Positions 15,264 through 20,015 of a DNA stretch of 20,015 nucleotides are shown here, piece after piece; the stretch's first letter is position 1, and each line of letters opens with the position of its first letter. Below the pieces are notes generated by a model. The model saw only the letters and a program-made list of their open reading frames with translations, was not told the DNA's origin and did not search any database. The DNA is from Bacillota bacterium (GTDB lineage Bacteria > Bacillota > Clostridia > Oscillospirales > Ruminococcaceae). The translations under genes were made by a program, and so were the position numbers. The DNA lies in contig JAEYXR010000089.1 of the NCBI GenBank assembly GCA_023431215.1, positions 1 through 20,015 of the forward strand, given 5' to 3'.

Positions 15264-17048
15264 TTACAGCTCGGGTGAAGTGTTGCGGTTGGTAGGAACA
15301 TATACCTTGGCCAGTGTCAGTTCAATGTCCAGCCGATACTGGTCAAACAGCTCCGGCTTGTCGTTGGGGATATCATACTTCATCTTAATCAGTTTTTCAA
15401 ACAGGCCGGTTTCTAAAATAGCACTGATGGGAGTGCCGGAGGCTACCAGTGTCTTGCACTTGTCGTACAGATACAGGATGGTATCCATCATCTTCAGCTG
15501 CTTTTGCAGAGAGACATAGGTATCGTCCTTGTGGTACGCATTCTGCTGTAAAAAGCCGACACGAATAACGCGGCAGATTTCGATGACAAGCTTTTGCTCG
15601 TCGGGCAGCACGTCAGAACCGATGAGCTTGACAATTTCCATCAGCTTATCTTCCTCGTGCAGCAAATTTACCATGGCCTGACGTTTTTTGATGAACACCG
15701 GGTCCACGTTGTTTTTGTACCAGGGACGTAAATCGTCCATATACTCGCTGTAGCTGGTGGTCCAGTTAATGGCAGGGTAGTGACGGGCGTAGGCAAGAGC
15801 CTTATCCAAAGCCCAGAAGCACCGTACAAAGCGCTTGGTGTTTTGAGTAACAGGCTCCGAGAAGTCCGCACCCTGGGGAGATACAGCACCGATGATAGAA
15901 ACACTGCCATCCTCACCACTAAGGGTGTTCATGTAACCGGCACGCTCATAGAACTCTGACAAGCGGCTGGGTAGGTAAGCAGGGAAGCCCTCTTCAGCAG
16001 GCATTTCTTCCAGACGGCCGGAAATCTCACGAAGAGCCTCGGCCCAGCGGGAGGTAGAGTCTGCCATGATGGCAACATGGTAGCCCATGTCGCGGTAGTA
16101 TTCCGCCAGTGTGATGCCGGTGTAAATAGATGCCTCACGGGCAGCCACAGGCATGTTGGAGGTGTTGGCAATGAGCACAGTGCGGTCGGTAAGTGGTTTG
16201 CCGGTCTTGGGGTCGATGAGGCCGCCAAACTCCTCCAGAACCTGTGTCATTTCGTTGCCGCGCTCGCCGCAGCCTACGTATACAATGATGTCCGCGTCGC
16301 TCCATTTGGCAAGCTGATGCTGAGTCATTGTTTTGCCGGTGCCAAAGCCGCCGGGTACGGCAGCAGTGCCGCCTTTGGCAATGGGGAACAGGGTGTCGAT
16401 GATACGCTGACCGGTAATAAGGGGCATAGAAATGGGCAGGCGCTTTTTCACAGGGCGGGGAATACGAATGGGCCAGTTCTGACACAAAGTCAGGCTGTGC
16501 TCGTCACCTTTTTCATCTTTAACCTTCACAATACAGTCGTGAATGCAATAGCTTCCCGAGGGGGCGGTCCAGACAACGGTGCCCCGCAGCTCGGGAGGAA
16601 GCAGGCATTTGTGGGTAATGAGGGAGGTCTCGGGGCAGGTGGCGTAAATGGCGCCTCCCGCCAGTTGGTCGCCTACCTTGACGGTTATGGTAACATCCCA
16701 CACACGTTTGTCATCCAAAGAAGGGATATTGCAGCCCTCGCTGATAAAAGCACCGCTGATTTTTTCCAAATCGGCCAAAGGGCGCTGGATGCCGTCAAAA
16801 ATATTAGAGAGGATACCGGGGCCCAGAGTTGCGCAAATAGGGCTTCCTGTGGGTTCCACAGGCTCACCCACGCGCAGGCCGGTGGTTACCTCATATACCT
16901 GGATGGTGGTGTAGCGGTCAGTAATGGCGATAACCTCGCCAACCAAACGCTTATTGCCGACATACACCATCTCCAGCATGGAAAAGTCCTTGGAATCACG
17001 TACTGTAATTACAGGACCGTTAATGGAGTAAATCACATTTCCGTTCAC
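15264..17048 (-). CDS. atpA: V/A-type ATPase subunit A (catalytic head subunit)
   Basis: Catalytic ATP-hydrolysing or synthesising subunit, 594 aa from GTG 17048. The order of blocks is typical: NVIYSINGPVITV at the start, the V/A-specific non-homologous insert (about 110-185, containing PPELRGTVVW), Walker A PGGFGTGKT with Lys239, then VYVGCGERGNEM, ANTSNMPVAAREASIYTG and MADSTSRWAEALREISGRLEEMPAEEGFPAYL (by its parts). The P-loop is GGFGTGKT rather than the more common GxFGSGKT. The start is not certain: GTG 17048 agrees with the family N-terminus and has a weak GGCGG 6 nt upstream, while the frame stays open to 17090. A 426-nt gap with inverted repeats separates it from atpE. Confidence 0.95.
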   Translation of the reverse strand: MNGNVIYSINGPVITVRDSKDFSMLEMVYVGNKRLVGEVIAITDRYTTIQVYEVTTGLRVGEPVEPTGSPICATLGPGILSNIFDGIQRPLADLEKISGAFISEGCNIPSLDDKRVWDVTITVKVGDQLAGGAIYATCPETSLITHKCLLPPELRGTVVWTAPSGSYCIHDCIVKVKDEKGDEHSLTLCQNWPIRIPRPVKKRLPISMPLITGQRIIDTLFPIAKGGTAAVPGGFGTGKTMTQHQLAKWSDADIIVYVGCGERGNEMTQVLEEFGGLIDPKTGKPLTDRTVLIANTSNMPVAAREASIYTGITLAEYYRDMGYHVAIMADSTSRWAEALREISGRLEEMPAEEGFPAYLPSRLSEFYERAGYMNTLSGEDGSVSIIGAVSPQGADFSEPVTQNTKRFVRCFWALDKALAYARHYPAINWTTSYSEYMDDLRPWYKNNVDPVFIKKRQAMVNLLHEEDKLMEIVKLIGSDVLPDEQKLVIEICRVIRVGFLQQNAYHKDDTYVSLQKQLKMMDTILYLYDKCKTLVASGTPISAILETGLFEKLIKMKYDIPNDKPELFDQYRLDIELTLAKVYVPTNRNTSPEL

Positions 17049-17474
17049 AGTTATCCGCCGTTTCTCCGCACGCTTTGGATTTTTTACCACTTGAAAACCA
17101 CGCCTTTTGGTGCGGGCAAAAGACGCTCAAGTTCTCTTCCTTTTTGCAGGTTATTTGAAGCTTTTAAAACATCAAATAACCTTGAGGCGATACTGCACAA
17201 TTCTTAGTGTTGTGTTGCGCCAGATAATTTTAGACACACAGAACAAAACACCGCTGGCTTGACAACATCTGTTTTAACCTTTTGGCAGAACATAGATTGC
17301 GTTGGCAACCGCCGAACCAGATGTGTAACGAGGTGTTTTTGTAAAATATGACAGGGAGTTTGCCAGCTAGAAGACGACGCGTAAGGCGTTATCCGTTCAT
17401 TTTGAGGTGCTGCCATGGCACAGGCAAGGCAATACAGCCTTGTACAGATGCTTGCAACACAAACGAAACGGTAA
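17049..17474 (-). other. 426-nt structured intercistronic region between atpE and atpA
   Basis: No supportable gene: the longest leftward frame (17204-17416, 70 codons) has no ribosome binding site and resembles nothing I know. Inverted repeats in the order of transcription are CAAGGC/GCCTTG (17425-17442); AAAACACC/GGTGTTTT (17245-17252 with 17332-17339) enclosing ACATCTG/CAGATGT (17265-17271 with 17318-17324); and a perfect 11-bp AGGTTATTTGA/TCAAATAACCT (17148-17158 with 17172-17182), whose base can be lengthened by CTCAAG/CTTGAG. None is followed by a T-run, so none looks like a classical terminator. No strong promoter for atpA is evident. Confidence 0.65.
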
Positions 17475-18071
17475 TTACACCACGGTAAGACCGGAATGTG
17501 AGTAGAACCAAGGCTTTTGGTCCTCCAAACGGCTGTCTAAGGTTTCGTCTACAAAAATGCCGGCGGTTTGGTTCATCAGCTTGATGCCGCCGATCTTAAT
17601 ATTTTCATCCGCCAAAATACGGCACTTCTGGCCAAAGATTCTATCAAATTCAATGGCAAAGTGGTAGTCTTCGCGGCTGATCATAATAACACTGCCATCC
17701 AAAGGATAAGCTGCAGCCAGCTGGTTTGCCAGCTCAATCATAAATTTTGAGTACTCGGGAGTACGGGTATAAGCCACCAAATGTGCCTTAACCTGATAAA
17801 AAACGCTTTTAGTGATTTCTTCCCGTCGCAGCAGCAGGTTTTGCCGAGCTTGGGCCTCCTGCTGTGAAATAGAACGGGTAGAGGTTCCTCGGATATCCGA
17901 AACCTCATCCTGAATTTTATTGTAAAGCTCACGCAGGACTTCATCCTCTGCCTTTTTTAGGGCAGCAGTTTTATAACTTTGAGCCTGATTCAACAGCTCG
18001 TTGGCTTTGGCATGAGCCTCTGCCAGCACTGCGGATTCAATCATCTGAAAGCGTTCCTGGATGTTTGCCAT
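17475..18071 (-). CDS. atpE: V/A-type ATPase subunit E (peripheral stalk)
   Basis: Peripheral-stalk (stator) subunit that links the head to subunit I; 198 aa. Residues about 1-95 are a charged, Ala/Glu/Arg-rich coiled coil (ERFQMIESAVLAEAHAKANE onward), and the C-terminal half is globular with the family motif IGGIKLMNQTAGIFVDETLDSRLE (key parts GGIKL and VDxTLDxRLE). ATG 18071 is chosen because AAGGGGGG lies about 7 nt upstream and the product begins MANIQERF; the frame remains open to 18206, but the extra residues are rich in Cys, Phe and Trp and look non-coding. Sequence conservation in this family is low, so position in the operon adds to the call. Confidence 0.9.
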   Translation of the reverse strand: MANIQERFQMIESAVLAEAHAKANELLNQAQSYKTAALKKAEDEVLRELYNKIQDEVSDIRGTSTRSISQQEAQARQNLLLRREEITKSVFYQVKAHLVAYTRTPEYSKFMIELANQLAAAYPLDGSVIMISREDYHFAIEFDRIFGQKCRILADENIKIGGIKLMNQTAGIFVDETLDSRLEDQKPWFYSHSGLTVV

Positions 18072-18376
18072 GGGTTTCCCCCCTTTTTTTGATTCGTTCA
18101 GCCTTTGCCATAGGCAGAGGCTACAAAACCACCCCTCGGAATGCACCGTCACAAACAGCAGGTTTTTCTGTGCAAATCTTGGGAATAGTATGCGGGCATA
18201 GCCCACAGAACAAAGGTCAGCCGCTTTGCGGCAGCTTATTAAAAGCTTTGCACCAGTTTACCTGTGCAGCAACACCGGTTCTTTTGCGCATATACCCCTT
18301 GTTTCCTTATTGCCATGTGCGGCGAGTATCCCTAAAAAGATAGTTGCATCCAACCATGGCAGAAGGTGGAATATTG
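18072..18376 (-). other. 305-nt intercistronic region between atpF and atpE
   Basis: No gene is supported. It has three compact hairpins, listed leftward: TGCACCAG/CTGTGCA with one bulge (18249-18268), GCCGC/GCGGC with a TTT loop (18220-18232), and GGGC/GCCC with an ATA loop (18194-18204). A further AGCCT/AGGCT repeat near 18100-18122 lies just before the atpE ribosome binding site. T-runs of terminator type are absent. Confidence 0.6.
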
Positions 18377-18685
18377 TTATATGGTAATACCTACGGCTTC
18401 CCGTACATAACGGGTAATGGCGTCCGAAAGCTGCCCGGCGCCATGGCGGTCTGTGACCTCCACGATAAGAGGGCGCTTACGGTTTAGCTTAAAGTCGTAC
18501 ACCAGCTGGGGGCAGAGGTTTATCATCTTGTTGGTCATTAGCACAACGCCGATAGTGGGGTCGTCCATCAGCTTGGTAAGGTGAGCTTCCACCTCTTTGG
18601 CATCATGGAGCACCACACCCTCTATTCCCGCCAGGCGCATACCCATTTGGGTGTCAATATTATCACTGAGCAAATAAAAGCGCAT
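18377..18685 (-). CDS. atpF: V/A-type ATPase subunit F (rotor)
   Basis: Small soluble rotor subunit that binds the central shaft D; 102 aa. The start MRFYLLSDNIDTQMGMRLAGIEGVV has the family pattern (short beta strand, then GxRLAGIEG), followed by VVLMTNKMINLCPQLV and PLIVEVTDRHG, giving a Rossmann-like alpha/beta fold. ATG 18685 is supported by GGAGG 9 nt upstream; the GTG at 18709 has no such site. It lies 97 nt after atpK with a perfect inverted repeat in between, and 305 nt before atpE. Confidence 0.93.
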   Translation of the reverse strand: MRFYLLSDNIDTQMGMRLAGIEGVVLHDAKEVEAHLTKLMDDPTIGVVLMTNKMINLCPQLVYDFKLNRKRPLIVEVTDRHGAGQLSDAITRYVREAVGITI

Positions 18686-18735
18686 AAATCGGTACCTCCG
18701 TTTTGGCACGGATGCCGCGCCCGACCGTTCTCTTC

Positions 18736-18778
18736 CATCAACAAATTGCGGCGATGAAAGAGAAAACTTTTGTTGATG
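18736..18778 (-). repeat. Perfect 10-bp inverted repeat immediately 3' of atpK
   Basis: CATCAACAAA (18736-18745) and TTTGTTGATG (18769-18778) can form a hairpin with a 23-nt loop. It begins 4 nt after the atpK stop codon on the transcribed strand and is not followed by a T-run. The place suggests an mRNA 3'-end stabiliser or partial attenuator for the membrane-ring gene. Confidence 0.65.
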
Positions 18779-18782
18779 AAAA

Positions 18783-19232
18783 TTAAAGCTTATTGATGAT
18801 CAAAATGGAGATCAACAGACCGTACAGAGCAACACCTTCGCCCAGCGCAACAAAGATCAGAGCTTTACCAAAGGCTTTGGGGTCCTCAGAGAAAGCACCG
18901 ATAGCGGCAGGAGCAGCAGCGGCAACAGCGATACCGGCGCCGATGGCAGAAAGACCGGTAACCAGAGCGGCGGCCAGATAACCCATACCAGCACCGGTAG
19001 TAACGCCGGCAACAGCCTCTGCGGCTGCGGGAGCCGCTTCTGCAAGGGTAACAAAACCGCCCAGGGGCAGAATGACCATCAAAGCGGCAACGCCAAAGAA
19101 AGCACAAAGGTTAAAAATCATAGCATGTTTCATTTTAATGCCGGTGGTAACGCCCTTATAAATGGGCACAAGGGGCATGCACAGTAGTAGAACTGCTGCA
19201 AGAGGAGCCAAAATCATAAATAGTGTCTGCAT
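18783..19232 (-). CDS. atpK: V/A-type ATPase subunit K (membrane rotor ring)
   Basis: Ion-carrying ring proteolipid, 149 aa. Four hydrophobic segments: about 3-25, 38-58, 84-110 and 123-146. Only the C-terminal pair is a recognisable c-type hairpin (GYLAAALVTGLSAIGAGIAV, polar loop SEDPKAFG, then VALGEGVALYGLL), with the ion-binding carboxylate at Glu132. The N-terminal pair has no acidic residue in the membrane and is joined by an Ala/Glu-rich linker (64-78). Earlier-known Na+-type rings carry Gln and a hydroxyl residue near the carboxylate; here those places read Val/Ala and Gly. ATG 19232 is preceded by GGAGG 8 nt upstream; the TTG at 19247 is part of that site. Known relatives in Clostridia look alike. 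Confidence 0.93.
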   Translation of the reverse strand: MQTLFMILAPLAAVLLLCMPLVPIYKGVTTGIKMKHAMIFNLCAFFGVAALMVILPLGGFVTLAEAAPAAAEAVAGVTTGAGMGYLAAALVTGLSAIGAGIAVAAAAPAAIGAFSEDPKAFGKALIFVALGEGVALYGLLISILIINKL

Positions 19233-19301
19233 AACCAGTACCTCCAAAATTTTATCCGCGTATGGCGGTGTATCTTTTGTTTCTAACTAGCCTTGCGGCT
19301 G

Positions 19302-19349
19302 TTATAACCGGCAAATGGGCATTTTGCACCCACGGCCGGTGCGTTATAA
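19302..19349 (-). repeat. Compound hairpin in the atpI-atpK gap
   Basis: ACCGGC (19307-19312) pairs with GCCGGT (19335-19340), and inside it TGGG (19316-19319) pairs with CCCA (19329-19332). TTATAA occurs on both flanks (19302-19307 and 19344-19349). It lies within the 173-nt gap between the atpI stop and the atpK start. A second repeat, ATAAACA/TGTTTAT (19384-19390 with 19403-19409), overlaps the atpI stop codon. The gap holds no gene. Confidence 0.55.
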
Positions 19350-19405
19350 TCTAATGGCCGCCGACGTAGGCAGCGTGGCAATCATAAACAGTAAGCGTTT
19401 ATTGT

Positions 19406-20015
19406 TTATACATTTTCGGCAGAGTAGTCTACCAAAGCAGGCTCAAAGGGCTTGCCATCGCCGTCAAAGAAGCGGCTGAAAATTTCGTAAAACTCCAGAC
19501 GAAGCACCTGGATACCTACAATGAGGCCCTCCATAGCCATGACGAACAGGTTGCCGATGATGATAACAATGGGAGAAGCGCCGCCGCTGACCATGCCGGC
19601 CAGGGTCATAACCACGGCCATCATGCCGGCATGGCTTAAAATAAAGCCGCCCACACGCAAAAAGGACATGGTATTGGTAATAAAGCTTAGGAGCACTTCA
19701 AACATTTCAAAAAAGTTCTCTACAAAGAAGCTGCCAAAGCCGTCGTGGAACAGGGGCTTCTTTTTGGCAATCATTCTGGAGAGAGGCTCCCGCAGAAAGA
19801 CAATAAGAAGGGGGAACGCAATAAACACAATGATAAAGACAGGGGTGAGCACAGTTTGCCCCAGTGCCAGGGTTGCAACAGCAGCATAAAGCACCGAAGC
19901 ATAAAACACCAGACCGGCGATACCGTTGTTGGAAAATACCGCTCGTTCCAGATTGCGCTGCTTGATACCCAGCGCAATGTTCATTAAGATGGCTGCCACA
20001 ATAATGATAGCACCC
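19406..20015 (-). CDS. atpI: V/A-type ATPase subunit I (membrane stator), 3' part
   Basis: Membrane stator subunit, homologous to eukaryotic subunit a, providing the ion half-channels. Only the last 202 residues are in the window; the frame is open to the right edge, and the GTG at 19999 is internal. Visible are about six membrane segments, the essential-Arg helix NTMSFLRVGGFILSHAGM, the glycine-rich APxVIIIGN region and the C-terminal block GLIVGIQVLRLEFYEIFSRFF followed by DGDGKPFEP, which matches the family's conserved end. It is the first in-window gene of the operon, 173 nt before atpK. Full-length members have about 620-660 residues, with a soluble N-terminal domain not seen here. Confidence 0.94.
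   Translation of the reverse strand, partial: GAIIIVAAILMNIALGIKQRNLERAVFSNNGIAGLVFYASVLYAAVATLALGQTVLTPVFIIVFIAFPLLIVFLREPLSRMIAKKKPLFHDGFGSFFVENFFEMFEVLLSFITNTMSFLRVGGFILSHAGMMAVVMTLAGMVSGGASPIVIIIGNLFVMAMEGLIVGIQVLRLEFYEIFSRFFDGDGKPFEPALVDYSAENV

Noticed and set aside
16077..17207. Long open frame (376 codons) on the + strand opposite atpA
   Set aside because: It is antisense to a fully conserved gene, has no ribosome binding site or recognisable domain, and follows from the codon use of atpA.
17204..17416. 70-codon leftward frame within the atpE-atpA gap, considered as a small subunit or a C-subunit remnant
   Set aside because: No start signal, no similarity to AtpC that I can see, and it overlaps inverted repeats; more likely non-coding.
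1..20015. CRISPR arrays, transposases, phage genes, toxin-antitoxin or defence genes
   Set aside because: No regularly spaced repeats, no transposase or integrase motifs and no target-site duplications were seen; the window reads as ordinary chromosomal core.

Overview
The window looks like the chromosome of a low-to-mid GC Gram-positive anaerobe of the class Clostridia, perhaps an Oscillospiraceae/Ruminococcaceae-type gut organism. The evidence is strong AGGAGG-type ribosome binding sites, sigma-A type promoters (several with an extended TGnTATAAT -10), stem-plus-T-run terminators, and a characteristic gene set: a bacterial V/A-type ATPase operon in the order I-K-F-E-A-B-D, acetate kinase, TmcAL, DegV, a TrkAH potassium system, and a two-component system beside an HtrA protease. 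The taxon is an inference from gene content; no rRNA or tRNA gene is visible.

Layout. 1-2302 (+): the 3' part of trkA, then trkH, ending at a perfect palindromic terminator shared with the convergent acetate kinase gene (2370-3557, -). Divergent from ackA is tmcAL (about 3806-5008, +), followed by a DegV-family gene (5311-6147, +) with its own near-consensus promoter. A bidirectional terminator (6210-6248) separates DegV from a leftward pair: a Cys-rich pentapeptide-repeat protein with a Qnr-like length and C-terminus (6261-6914, -) and the YchF ATPase (6996-8096, -). A 545-nt intergenic region carries one leftward and two rightward promoter candidates. To its right are an OmpR-type response regulator, a HAMP-containing sensor kinase and a membrane-anchored HtrA-like protease with a long Q/G/N/W/Y-rich cytoplasmic tail (8642-12552, +). 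After a terminator come a small DUF378-type membrane protein (12636-12836, -) and a non-coding stretch with a 23-bp perfect inverted repeat.

From 13148 to the right edge (-) lies the V-type ATPase operon. Transcription runs from beyond the right edge through atpI (partial), atpK, atpF, atpE, atpA, atpB and atpD to a strong terminator at 13082-13113. No subunit C gene lies between I and D. The distal A-B-D genes are tightly packed, whereas the I/K, K/F, F/E and E/A junctions are 97-426 nt long, have no convincing ORFs, and contain several perfect or near-perfect inverted repeats.

Together the genes point to ion and energy homeostasis (K+ uptake, ion-pumping ATPase, acetate/ATP metabolism), translation-linked housekeeping (TmcAL, YchF) and envelope stress (TCS plus HtrA). 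No mobile element, CRISPR array or phage gene was seen. The least explained features are the structured intercistronic regions of the ATPase operon, the 12942-12991 palindrome, the Qnr-like pentapeptide protein and the low-complexity tail of the HtrA protease.
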